From: Lachnospiraceae bacterium
Lineage (GTDB): Bacteria > Bacillota > Clostridia > Lachnospirales > Lachnospiraceae
Assembly: GCA_017543445.1 (NCBI GenBank)
Contig: JAFYGB010000083.1
Coordinates: 1-61,537, forward strand
Length of the DNA: 61,537 bases
Reading direction: 5' to 3'
In this document: positions 44,284 to 52,284 of the stretch, one piece after another
Layout of the letters: the number at the start of each line of letters is the position of its first letter
Position numbering within the stretch: position 1 is the first letter of the stretch
The notes under the pieces: generated by a model
Database searches by the model: none
What the model was told of the DNA's origin: nothing
What the model saw: only the letters and a program-made list of their open reading frames with translations
Program-made: the position numbers and the translations under genes

Positions 44284-45852
44284 ATGAGAGTGAGAAACTC
44301 AGTTATTGCATATTTATTTATTCTTTTGGCGTTGCTTTTAGCAGCTTGTGATATGCATAATAATACTGAGAAGAAAGAAACATCCGAAGAAATGAGGATG
44401 GAGTTGAGTTCGTATGCGGAGAGAGGCAGCGCCTCAGATATTTCCGAGTCAAACTCGGTTCCGTCAACAGTATTAGATATATTCACGCAATTTCCTTCTT
44501 CGTCAGTTTTGATTGGGGGGACATCGGGAGCATTTGTTGAGGACTTCTCAAGTACGGAGGAAATGGATATTCCGAAAGCTACTGAGGGCGAGACGGTGAT
44601 GATGGACACGGAAAAAGAAACCGACGCCTCAGTTCCGCATATTGTGTGGGTTATTGATTCAGTTGGTCAAGGCATTCCACAGGCTCATCAGCAGACTATT
44701 CAAGACTTTATTATAGAAAAAGGTATCAACTGCCAAATCGACTTCATTTATCTTGGACTTGATGATGGTGAGGAGTATAAAGCGTGGTTGGAAGAACAAC
44801 GAGATGATGGTAAGAATGTTGATATTTTTTCCCCTTGCTCGTGGGAGTATGGGATTATGAAGGCTGTCCCCTTTACGGAGGAAGAGTTTTATCCGATGAA
44901 TGATTTTCTGGAATCTGAGGAAGGAAAAAAACTATGGGAGTCGTTCAGTGAAATCGAATGGCGTTTACAATCTGTAAATGGAATAAACTATGCGGTTCCA
45001 AACCGACAAGGTTTGAAAGATTATGGGATTTATTTGTACTTCAACGATTTGTACCTGGAGTATTGCGAAGAAGGATTTGATGGAACGTATGATACCTTGA
45101 AAAGGGTTTATGATAGGATCCAAGGGCCTAAACCAACCATCTACACACGGGGCTATACGGATTCGCAGCTGATGGCCTTTCTTGGCGGATATGAAAACGG
45201 CTTTCTTCTAACATATGATTATCATACGCAAAAGGTTTGTGATTTGATCAACCGGCAAGAATTAAAGAAGTTTTTGCACGATATTTATATGGATTATAAA
45301 AGCGGCGTTTTGGTTGATTGTTATGATGCAGGAGAACCGGATGATTATTCGGAGAGTACCTTGGCGTTTCTCACTTATGAAAGAATTGAGCCTCCGAAAG
45401 GTTTTTCCGTGTATACACTGAAACCTGATTTGATGGTAACCCAGTCGTTAGGGACGTATGGTATCTTATCTTCTTCGAAACAAAAGACTTTGGCGTTTCA
45501 GGTTTTGGCTACCTGTTATTCCGACCCGAAAATAGCTTCTCTTATTCAATGGAAGACAACGGATACAGAAAGTTGGATCGAGTACAAAAAGTATATGGAT
45601 TTGCTTGAAACGAGTGCTCTTACTGGTTTTGTTCCGCGTTTACCTGAAGAAGAGATGCCCGCGTATAAACAATACTATGAAGAACTGTTGCGTTTGTGCA
45701 TTGAAATGTATGTTACTACGAACAAAGGGGTTTCCTTGAACCCGAACTATTTAAACTATTTGGATCGTTTCTTTGCTAGACCTAGGGATTATGGTGATTT
45801 ATTTGATACGATCAATGCCCAACTTGAGGAGTGGTTTTCTACTAAAGAGTAA
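44284..45852 (+). CDS. orphan solute-binding lipoprotein
   Basis: 522-residue predicted lipoprotein: hydrophobic AYLFILLALLL followed by lipobox LAAC. A low-complexity Ser/Glu/Thr-rich linker to about residue 115 leads to a domain resembling ABC extracellular solute-binding proteins (PHIVWVIDS start, IFSPCSWEYG, the YAVPNRQG strand and a helical C-terminal half). No permease or ATPase gene is nearby, so it may serve a transporter elsewhere or act as a sensor. The frame extends to a TTG at 44263; the ATG at 44284 gives the better signal peptide. Codon use is AT-rich, like the preceding gene and unlike the rest of the window. Confidence 0.7.
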   Translation: MRVRNSVIAYLFILLALLLAACDMHNNTEKKETSEEMRMELSSYAERGSASDISESNSVPSTVLDIFTQFPSSSVLIGGTSGAFVEDFSSTEEMDIPKATEGETVMMDTEKETDASVPHIVWVIDSVGQGIPQAHQQTIQDFIIEKGINCQIDFIYLGLDDGEEYKAWLEEQRDDGKNVDIFSPCSWEYGIMKAVPFTEEEFYPMNDFLESEEGKKLWESFSEIEWRLQSVNGINYAVPNRQGLKDYGIYLYFNDLYLEYCEEGFDGTYDTLKRVYDRIQGPKPTIYTRGYTDSQLMAFLGGYENGFLLTYDYHTQKVCDLINRQELKKFLHDIYMDYKSGVLVDCYDAGEPDDYSESTLAFLTYERIEPPKGFSVYTLKPDLMVTQSLGTYGILSSSKQKTLAFQVLATCYSDPKIASLIQWKTTDTESWIEYKKYMDLLETSALTGFVPRLPEEEMPAYKQYYEELLRLCIEMYVTTNKGVSLNPNYLNYLDRFFARPRDYGDLFDTINAQLEEWFSTKE

Positions 45853-45892
45853 GCTGGCTTGTTCTGAACTGAAAAATCCGGTATTATTATGA

Positions 45893-45923
45893 GGGTGGTC
45901 CGGTTTCCGGACCGCCCTTTTTA
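45893..45923 (+). terminator. terminator after the lipoprotein gene
   Basis: GGGTGGTCCGG pairs with CCGGACCGCCC around TTT, then a T-run. Confidence 0.9.
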
Positions 45924-46002
45924 TAGTGGCGTATTGCGGAAAAGTATGATAAAATAGCAGGTGTTATGATTTTTGCGGCGGGTGCCGCGTAAGGGGGTTG
46001 CG

Positions 46003-46830
46003 ATGAAGAAGAGTGAAGTGAATCTGGGCTTCGGATGCTTCTTTCCGGGAACGGAGCGGGAGCAGGTGACGGAGATCTTGCTGCAGGCACTGGATGCTGG
46101 CTATCGGTATTTCGACACCGCGTCGTTTTATTTCACCGAGGAGCAGCTGGGTGAGGCCTTGCGGCAGTCGAAGATCCCGCGCGAAGACGTATATATCGCG
46201 ACGAAGCTTTGGATCAGCGAGCGTGGTTATGACGCGGCCAATGCAGCGCTGGAGCGTTCGCTGACACGACTGGGACTCGACTATGTCGACGCCTACCTGA
46301 TCCATTGGCCGAAGGGGCCGGATCCGGACGAAGACTGGATATCGCTGGATATCGCTACATGGCAAGCCATGGAGGAGCAGAAAGCGAAGGGACGCGTGCG
46401 GGAACTCGGCCTGAGTAACTTCCTGCCACATCACTTACAGCCGTTACTCGATGCGGGATATCAACCAGTCATCAACCAGTTGGAACTGCATCCCGGATAT
46501 GGACAGGAATACGCGGTAGCGAAGAGCCTGGAACAGGGCATGCAGGTGCAGGCGTGGAGCCCGTTGGGGCGCGGCGCGGTGCTCGACCATCCGTTGCTTT
46601 TGGAACTTGCCGCAAAATACGGAGCTTCCGTTTCACAGATCTGCCTGGCCTATCTGAAACAGCGCGGGATCTTCCCGATCGTGAAGGCGTCGAGCCTGAA
46701 GCGAATGCAGGAAAACCTCGCATTTACCGCAGTGAAACTGACGGCTGAGGATATTTCGAAGATCGCCTGCCTGCCGCAGATCGGGTATTCCGGCGAACAT
46801 CCCGATGACTCGATGCCGGGACATAAATGA
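46003..46830 (+). CDS. aldo/keto reductase
   Basis: 275-residue NADPH-type oxidoreductase. The catalytic tetrad can be placed: Asp and Tyr in FDTASFYFTEEQLG, Lys in VYIATKLWIS and His in AYLIHWPKGP. Further AKR blocks are LGLSNFLPHHL, NQLELHPGY, AWSPLGRG and PIVKASSLKRMQENL. The frame opens at 45973, but the ATG at 46003 follows AAGGGGG and fits the family length. The substrate cannot be deduced. It stands alone. Confidence 0.93.
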   Translation: MKKSEVNLGFGCFFPGTEREQVTEILLQALDAGYRYFDTASFYFTEEQLGEALRQSKIPREDVYIATKLWISERGYDAANAALERSLTRLGLDYVDAYLIHWPKGPDPDEDWISLDIATWQAMEEQKAKGRVRELGLSNFLPHHLQPLLDAGYQPVINQLELHPGYGQEYAVAKSLEQGMQVQAWSPLGRGAVLDHPLLLELAAKYGASVSQICLAYLKQRGIFPIVKASSLKRMQENLAFTAVKLTAEDISKIACLPQIGYSGEHPDDSMPGHK

Positions 46831-46880
46831 TCATCTGACCGAGGATCAGAAGAATATAAATACGATCAGGAGAAAGAATA

Positions 46881-47555
46881 ATGTCACAGAAACAAACTAC
46901 GAAAGTTACTTGTCCGAAATGCGGGAAGGAGCATGATTTTGCGATCTGGTCCAGCATCAATGTCACGCTGGATCGCGATCAGAAGGAGGAGGTCCTGAAC
47001 CGAAATGCATTTACCTTCGAATGCCCGGACTGCAAGGAGAAGACACTCTATACGTACGATTTTCTCTACCATGATATGGAGCAGAAGATCATGATCTACC
47101 ACGTTACGACGAACGAGGCACTGGTGCAGGCCATGGAAGGCTTCGCACAGATGACGAATGTCGGCGTGGATGACGGAATCTTAACCGGACCGGAGGTCGA
47201 AGGCTATCGCAAGCGGATCGTCCGTTCGCTTAACGATCTGCGTGAGAAGATCTTCATCTTCGATGCGGGCCTGGATGACCGTGTCGTAGAGATCTTTAAG
47301 GTATTCTGCATCATCCAGTTGAAGCAGAGTGACCCGGATTTCCAGGCGGATGAAGCGTATTTCTATAAACGGGACGGAGAGATGGGCTTCCAGTTCCTGC
47401 GCGAAGGTAAGGCGTTCGGCGAGGTCGCGATCGATCCGGCAGATTATGAGGACCTCGCGAAAACTGCAGCCGACATCCTGACGAAGGAAGAGCAGCAGAA
47501 CAATTACGTAATCGATACTGAATGGGCTTACAAAAGCATTACGGAAGAAGGATGA
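46881..47555 (+). CDS. CpXC domain protein
   Basis: 224-residue cytosolic protein. Two CPxC pairs (CPKCGKEHDF at 12-21 and ECPDCKEKTLYTYD near 50) form a likely zinc knuckle and define the CpXC family (function unknown). The remainder is mixed helical with acidic segments. AGGAGAAAG lies before the ATG. A short gap to the AKR gene without a clear terminator leaves open whether they are co-transcribed. Confidence 0.8.
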   Translation: MSQKQTTKVTCPKCGKEHDFAIWSSINVTLDRDQKEEVLNRNAFTFECPDCKEKTLYTYDFLYHDMEQKIMIYHVTTNEALVQAMEGFAQMTNVGVDDGILTGPEVEGYRKRIVRSLNDLREKIFIFDAGLDDRVVEIFKVFCIIQLKQSDPDFQADEAYFYKRDGEMGFQFLREGKAFGEVAIDPADYEDLAKTAADILTKEEQQNNYVIDTEWAYKSITEEG

Positions 47556-47594
47556 TCTCACTGGAACGTAAGAAAAACGTAATGATTTCCCGAA

Positions 47595-47623
47595 TTGACC
47601 GCAGGGGATTTTCTTGCTATGCT
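47595..47623 (+). promoter_or_regulatory. promoter of the small membrane-protein pair
   Basis: TTGACC at 47595-47600, a 17-base spacer and TATGCT at 47618-47623. Confidence 0.65.
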
Positions 47624-47687
47624 AAAGGCGTAGTAAGGATTTTAGGATCCGAGGGTAGAAGGAACTGAAGAAGGAGGGAAATCAATT

Positions 47688-48080
47688 ATGAAATCAGCTG
47701 AGAATATCCGTTTTTTTTCCAAAATCATGTTGGTGATCGATATCATTTCCGTAGTGATCGTAGGATTTGGCGTCCTGGCGGGAAGAGATAATGGCGTCTA
47801 TGATGGGGAAGGAGACCCGTTGACTGGACTGATCATTTGGGGCGTTGGTATCGTTGGAGCCCTCTTGATCTACTGGATCTTGCAAGGCTTTGCTGATATT
47901 ATCGACAATACATACACGACCGCGCAAAAATCCGGAAAAAAGAAGGAAGCTCAATCCTACGGATCCGCCGAGTGGCTGATAAAAGCATCTCAGGAAGACA
48001 AGAAGTCCTATGCCGATAATCTGCTTAAGCGCGGCCTGATCTCCCGTGACGAGTATGAGAAGATGCTCGGGAAGGAATAA
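47688..48080 (+). CDS. small membrane protein with a SHOCT-like C-terminus
   Basis: 130 residues. Two hydrophobic segments (about 12-33 and 48-68) precede a charged cytoplasmic part. The last 25 residues, ADNLLKRGLISRDEYEKMLG, resemble the SHOCT short helical hairpin that ends many small bacterial proteins and may bind oligomer partners. It is followed six bases later by another membrane-protein gene, so they form an operon. AGGAGGG precedes the ATG. Function unknown. Confidence 0.7.
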   Translation: MKSAENIRFFSKIMLVIDIISVVIVGFGVLAGRDNGVYDGEGDPLTGLIIWGVGIVGALLIYWILQGFADIIDNTYTTAQKSGKKKEAQSYGSAEWLIKASQEDKKSYADNLLKRGLISRDEYEKMLGKE

Positions 48081-48086
48081 TTCTTT

Positions 48087-48608
48087 ATGAATAAGACGAC
48101 ATTAAAATGGCTAAGCATCCTTCTTTTGGGAATCAATATTGTTGCAGTGACTGCACAACTTGTTTCACATCTCACCGGAGCCGATACATCTGAAGTATCC
48201 TATCCGATGGGCGTGATCCTCCTTGCGATCTGTGCTTTGCTTCTGATCAATATCTGGTTAAAAAAAGATATACTGCGACTGATCGCGTATTCGATCATAA
48301 GTGTGGTCGGTATGGTGCTCCTGCTCATAATACTTCCAGAGGTCATGAACGATAAATGGGATGCCCCGCTTCCGGCGCTGATGACGTCTTTCGGTTTTTG
48401 CCTGGCAGGGGCCTTGCTTTTCCTGTCTCGCAAAAAGTGTACATTCCCGTTTGTCGTTAGTATCTTGATTTGCGCGATCATGGTTGTATATGGAGGCATA
48501 CCGAACCTTCTGTCAATGCTATCCGGAACACCTATGATCCTCGCAGGTATGCTTCTGAATATTCAGCGCACACAAGAGGTAAAATCCGACAATTCCACGG
48601 GTAAATAA
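48087..48608 (+). CDS. small polytopic membrane protein
   Basis: 173 residues with about five or six hydrophobic segments and short loops, ending in a charged tail (RTQEVKSDNSTGK). No family recognised. Its start lies six bases after the preceding gene, so translation is probably coupled. Confidence 0.65.
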   Translation: MNKTTLKWLSILLLGINIVAVTAQLVSHLTGADTSEVSYPMGVILLAICALLLINIWLKKDILRLIAYSIISVVGMVLLLIILPEVMNDKWDAPLPALMTSFGFCLAGALLFLSRKKCTFPFVVSILICAIMVVYGGIPNLLSMLSGTPMILAGMLLNIQRTQEVKSDNSTGK

Positions 48609-48655
48609 AGCCTTATAAATCAAAAAATTACAATGCATAAATAACCAAAAAATCA

Positions 48656-48684
48656 TTGCCATTTCATGCCGCACCTTGTATAAT
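48656..48684 (+). promoter_or_regulatory. promoter of the PurF-like gene
   Basis: TTGCCA at 48656-48661, a 17-base spacer and TATAAT at 48679-48684. Confidence 0.82.
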
Positions 48685-48728
48685 AAATAGGGTGTGGCAT
48701 TTCGCACATTTAGAAATCGGAGGCATTT

Positions 48729-50132
48729 ATGGGTGGTTTTTTTGGAGTAGCATCAAACGAGGATTGTGTATTTGATTTGTTTTTCGGAACGGATTATCAT
48801 TCGCATCTGGGTACGCGGCGCGCGGGTATGGCGGTCTGCGGCGACGGACGGTTCGATAAGGCGATCCACAACATTGAGAATTCGCCGTTTCGTACGAAGT
48901 TCGACAGCGAGTTTCACAGCCTGAAAGGAAACTTCGGTATCGGCTGCATCTCCGATTATGAAGCACAGCCGATCTTGATGCGGTCGCATCACGGTACATT
49001 TGCTGTGACCACCGTAGGTAAGATCAACAACATCAAAGAGATCGAGCAGGAACTGCTGGCGAAGGATGTACATTTTAACGTTATGAGTAACGGTGAGATC
49101 AATCCGACCGAACTGGTAGCCATCCTGATCAACCAAAAAGAGAATATGATCGACGGCATCCGTTATGCGCAGGAACTCATCGATGGTTCCATGACGCTGA
49201 TGGTGCTGACGGAGCGAGGCATCTTTGCGGCGCGTGACCGCTTGGGACGTACGCCCGTCGTGATCGGACGTAAGCCCGGTGCGACCTGTGCGTGCTTCGA
49301 GAGCTTCGCATTTTCCAACTTAGGATATACCGAGGAGCGGGAACTGGGCCCCGGTGAGGTCGTTATCCTTACACCGGACGGTGTGAAGACACTGGTTCAC
49401 CCGGGTGATAAGATGAAGATCTGCACCTTCCTGTGGATCTACTATGGTTACCCGTCATCTTCGTACGAGGGCATCAGCGTTGAGCGGATGCGTTATAACT
49501 GCGGTAAAATGCTGGCCCGCAGAGACCATGTGAAGCCCGATGTAGTCGCCGGCGTTCCGGATTCCGGTACGGCGCATGCCATCGGTTATGCAAATGAGTC
49601 CGGCATTCCTTTTTCCCGTCCGTTCATCAAGTATACGCCGACCTGGCCGCGTTCGTTTATGCCGACACTGCAGTCGAAGCGTAACCTGATCGCGAAGATG
49701 AAACTGATCCCGGTGAAGGATCTCATCGAGGGAAAGAGCCTTCTTTTGATCGACGATTCGATCGTCCGCGGAACACAGCTTCGCGAGACGACACAGTTCT
49801 TATATGAGAGCGGCGCGAAGGAAGTACATATTCGTCCTGCATGTCCGCCGCTGGTCTATGGTTGTAAGTATCTGAACTTCTCCCGTTCCACATCGGAGAT
49901 GGAACTCATCACCCGTCGCGTCATCCGCGAGTTCGAGGGGGATGATGTATCGGATGAGGTACTCAAGCAGTACACCGATCCGGATAACGAGAAGTATCAG
50001 AAGATGGTCGACCGTATCTGCGAACTTTTGCATTTCACATCGCTTCGGTACCACAGACTTGATGATATGATCGAGTCCGTCGGGATCGATCCCGAGAAAC
50101 TTTGTACCTATTGCTGGGACGGAAGAGAGTAG
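48729..50132 (+). CDS. PurF-like amidophosphoribosyltransferase paralogue without the N-terminal Cys
   Basis: 467-residue protein with the two-domain layout of glutamine PRPP amidotransferase: an N-terminal Ntn-type glutaminase domain and a C-terminal phosphoribosyltransferase domain with the PRPP motif LLIDDSIVRGTQLRETT. Active PurF begins with Cys as the catalytic nucleophile (MCGIxG); here it reads MGGFFGVASNEDC, with Gly at that place. The C-terminal CTYCWDG resembles one iron-sulfur Cys pair of Clostridial and Bacillus PurF. It may be ammonia-dependent or have a changed or regulatory role. It stands alone, not in a pur operon. The start follows GGAGG. Confidence 0.85.
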   Translation: MGGFFGVASNEDCVFDLFFGTDYHSHLGTRRAGMAVCGDGRFDKAIHNIENSPFRTKFDSEFHSLKGNFGIGCISDYEAQPILMRSHHGTFAVTTVGKINNIKEIEQELLAKDVHFNVMSNGEINPTELVAILINQKENMIDGIRYAQELIDGSMTLMVLTERGIFAARDRLGRTPVVIGRKPGATCACFESFAFSNLGYTEERELGPGEVVILTPDGVKTLVHPGDKMKICTFLWIYYGYPSSSYEGISVERMRYNCGKMLARRDHVKPDVVAGVPDSGTAHAIGYANESGIPFSRPFIKYTPTWPRSFMPTLQSKRNLIAKMKLIPVKDLIEGKSLLLIDDSIVRGTQLRETTQFLYESGAKEVHIRPACPPLVYGCKYLNFSRSTSEMELITRRVIREFEGDDVSDEVLKQYTDPDNEKYQKMVDRICELLHFTSLRYHRLDDMIESVGIDPEKLCTYCWDGRE

Positions 50133-50214
50133 GAAATACCGTCAAAGCGGTACATGTAAGTAAGGGCGGCAGGCCGTGATCTATGGCCTGCTGCGACGAG
50201 AGGATCTTAGGAAA

Positions 50215-50721
50215 ATGGGCGAGCAGTGGGATATCGAGAAGAGACGCCAACTGTATATCTGGGCTTTCCAGGCTGTCGCATTGACAGCCTTGTTTGCTTT
50301 CGTCTGGTTTATTGCCCATGAGAAAAAATATAAAGAGGTGGATGTGCCGCAGCTGGTTGCGAGCATGTCTACGATCACGCAGGATGAGTGGCACGAGGAG
50401 GATATTCTGTCCCTGAAACGCCGCTTCGGTCTGGCGGCCAATGACTTCGCGGCAGTGGGCTATTTCGGCCCGAATTCCAACATGGATGCTGCGGAGCTTC
50501 TTTTGGTGCGCGTAAATGAAAAATCCCAGATCGATGCGGTGGTGGAAGCGATGAAGAACCGCGTGGCATATCAGTGCACCTGCTTCGACGGCTACGGCGA
50601 GGATCAGATGGCGCTCCTTAAGGATGCGCGCTACCTGACCCGCGGTTATTACGTTTTCCTGATCATTTCCTCCGATGCTTCATCGGTGGAACGGGAATTC
50701 CTAAAACAAATCGAACCATAA
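50215..50721 (+). CDS. DUF4358-type membrane-anchored protein
   Basis: About 168 residues: a short N-terminus, a membrane helix (YIWAFQAVALTALFAFVWFIA) and an outer domain of about 120 residues whose YFGPNSNMDAAELLLVRV and Gly-Tyr-Tyr-Val strands fit the DUF4358 family. Such genes often lie next to MBOAT acyltransferase genes in Clostridia, as here (12 bases before). The open frame reaches a GTG at 50176; neither start has a strong ribosome binding site, and AGGAAA just before the ATG at 50215 favours that one. Probably an accessory of the O-acylation cluster. Confidence 0.7.
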   Translation: MGEQWDIEKRRQLYIWAFQAVALTALFAFVWFIAHEKKYKEVDVPQLVASMSTITQDEWHEEDILSLKRRFGLAANDFAAVGYFGPNSNMDAAELLLVRVNEKSQIDAVVEAMKNRVAYQCTCFDGYGEDQMALLKDARYLTRGYYVFLIISSDASSVEREFLKQIEP

Positions 50722-50733
50722 GGGGGACGCGAA

Positions 50734-52125
50734 ATGGTCTTTTCCAGTATGACTTACCTGTTCGTGTTCCTGCCGATGGTGCTTCTGGCCTACTTTATCG
50801 CACCGCCGAGAGCACGAAACATGGTTCTTTTGGCATTCAGCCTGATCTTTTACGCATGGGGTGAACCGGTCTATATCTTCCTCATGCTCATGTCCATTAC
50901 GGTCAATTATGTCTTCGGACGTATCATCTCCAACAACCGGGCGAATCACTCGCGTTATGCGAAGCTGAACCTCGGCATCGCCGTGGGGTGGAACCTGCTT
51001 GCATTAGGTATCTTTAAGTACTATCCGTTCGTGTCGTCGCAGCTGCGCGGCATCGGACTGAAGTTCATCCCCGGTATGAAGCTCATCCTGCCCATCGGTA
51101 TTTCGTTCTATACCTTCCAGGCGATCTCATACCTGGTGGATGTCTACCGCAACAAGATCCGCGTGCAGCGCGGTTTCCTGAAATTTGCCCTGTACATCTC
51201 AATGTTCCCGCAGCTCATCGCCGGACCTATCGTCCGCTATGAGGACGTGGAGAAGCAGTTGTCGAAGCGTAAGGTAACGCTCGCCATGTTCGGAAACGGC
51301 GGCGAATACTTCCTGCGCGGCCTCATTAAGAAGGTCCTGCTGGCGAACCAACTCGGCGCACTCTACGTGCAGATCGAGAGCCTTGGAGCAGCACATGCAT
51401 CGGTACTTACCGCATGGCTCGGCGCATTTGCCTACACATTCCAGATCTATTTTGACTTCAGCGGTTATTCGGACATGGCCATCGGCCTGGGGAAGATGTT
51501 CGGTTTCCGCTTTCCGAAGAACTTTGATTATCCGTACACGGCGACCAGCATCACGTCGTTCTGGCGCCGCTGGCATATATCCTTAAGCTCGTGGTTCCGT
51601 GAATATGTTTATATCCCGCTCGGCGGTAAGCGCGTTTCGCCGCGTAAGCATGTGCGCAACATCCTGATCGTCTGGATGCTGACCGGCTTCTGGCATGGCG
51701 CCGGCTGGAACTTCATGCTTTGGGGCCTGTATTACGGCATTCTGCTCCTGCTGGAGAAGTATGTCGTCCACGACCGCATTGCCCGTCACCCGTGGCCGGG
51801 ACGGATCCTTACGTTCCTGCTCGTGACCATCGGCTGGATGTTCTTCGTACATACGGATTTCTCCGAGATGCTGACCTACGTGGGCCACATGTTCGGCATC
51901 GGATGTACCTTTGCGAATGCGACGACCGGCTACTTCCTGCGCACGGGCCTTCTGGTCCTGCTTTTGGGAATGTTCTTCTCGACGCCGATCTTCCATCGGC
52001 TCAACGAGCAGTTCGCGGTAAATTATTACACCACGTCGATCGCACTTCGTGTCGTGATGTTCATGCTTTGCGTGGCGGCGTTGGTTTACCAGAGTTACAA
52101 TCCATTCTTGTATTTCCGATTTTAA
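50734..52125 (+). CDS. MBOAT family O-acyltransferase (AlgI-like)
   Basis: 463-residue polytopic membrane acyltransferase with about 11 hydrophobic segments. The MBOAT pattern is clear: FYTFQAISYLVDVYR, PQLIAGPIVRYEDVE, FDFSGYSDMAIGLGKMFGF, SFWRRWHISLSSWFREYVYIPLGG and the active-site histidine in TGFWHGAGWNFMLWG. Such proteins pass acyl groups, usually acetyl, across the membrane to a partner that modifies surface polymers (alginate, peptidoglycan, teichoic acid). Partner candidates DHHW and GDSL proteins follow directly. Confidence 0.94.
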   Translation: MVFSSMTYLFVFLPMVLLAYFIAPPRARNMVLLAFSLIFYAWGEPVYIFLMLMSITVNYVFGRIISNNRANHSRYAKLNLGIAVGWNLLALGIFKYYPFVSSQLRGIGLKFIPGMKLILPIGISFYTFQAISYLVDVYRNKIRVQRGFLKFALYISMFPQLIAGPIVRYEDVEKQLSKRKVTLAMFGNGGEYFLRGLIKKVLLANQLGALYVQIESLGAAHASVLTAWLGAFAYTFQIYFDFSGYSDMAIGLGKMFGFRFPKNFDYPYTATSITSFWRRWHISLSSWFREYVYIPLGGKRVSPRKHVRNILIVWMLTGFWHGAGWNFMLWGLYYGILLLLEKYVVHDRIARHPWPGRILTFLLVTIGWMFFVHTDFSEMLTYVGHMFGIGCTFANATTGYFLRTGLLVLLLGMFFSTPIFHRLNEQFAVNYYTTSIALRVVMFMLCVAALVYQSYNPFLYFRF

Positions 52126-52135
52126 AAAATGAGTT

Positions 52136-52277
52136 TCCTGACGGAAACTGTTACAAGGAGGTTTGCTAAGCAAACCTCGTAGGCTCGAAGTTTATTTTTC
52201 TGTTTAGCCTTTCGGCTTCACAGAAAAACCAAACTTCTCACGTAACAGTCTCCTGACGGAAACTGTTACTAGGAGGT
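52136..52277. repeat. 27-bp direct repeats flanking an inserted three-hairpin element
   Basis: TCCTGACGGAAACTGTTAC[A/T]AGGAGGT occurs at 52136-52162 and 52251-52277 with one difference, 115 bases apart. The second copy supplies the ribosome binding site of the DHHW gene. The first is followed by hairpin c. This looks like a duplication or insertion footprint. Confidence 0.85.
52158..52269 (-). repeat. three-hairpin element, copy 2 (inverted relative to copy 1)
   Basis: On the minus strand in order: hairpin a (52269-52242, GTAACAGTTTCC/GGAGACTGTTAC), hairpin b (52239-52187, GAGAAGTTTGGTTTTTC...AGAAAAATAAACTTC) and hairpin c (52178-52158, GAGGTTTGC/GCAAACCTC). Hairpin b is closely matched to copy 1; a and c keep their stems with different bases. 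Confidence 0.85.
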
Positions 52278-52284
52278 GAGGCAA

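Noticed and set aside
48729-50132. Calling this gene purF
   Set aside because: The essential N-terminal cysteine is absent, so the standard glutamine-dependent activity cannot be assumed.
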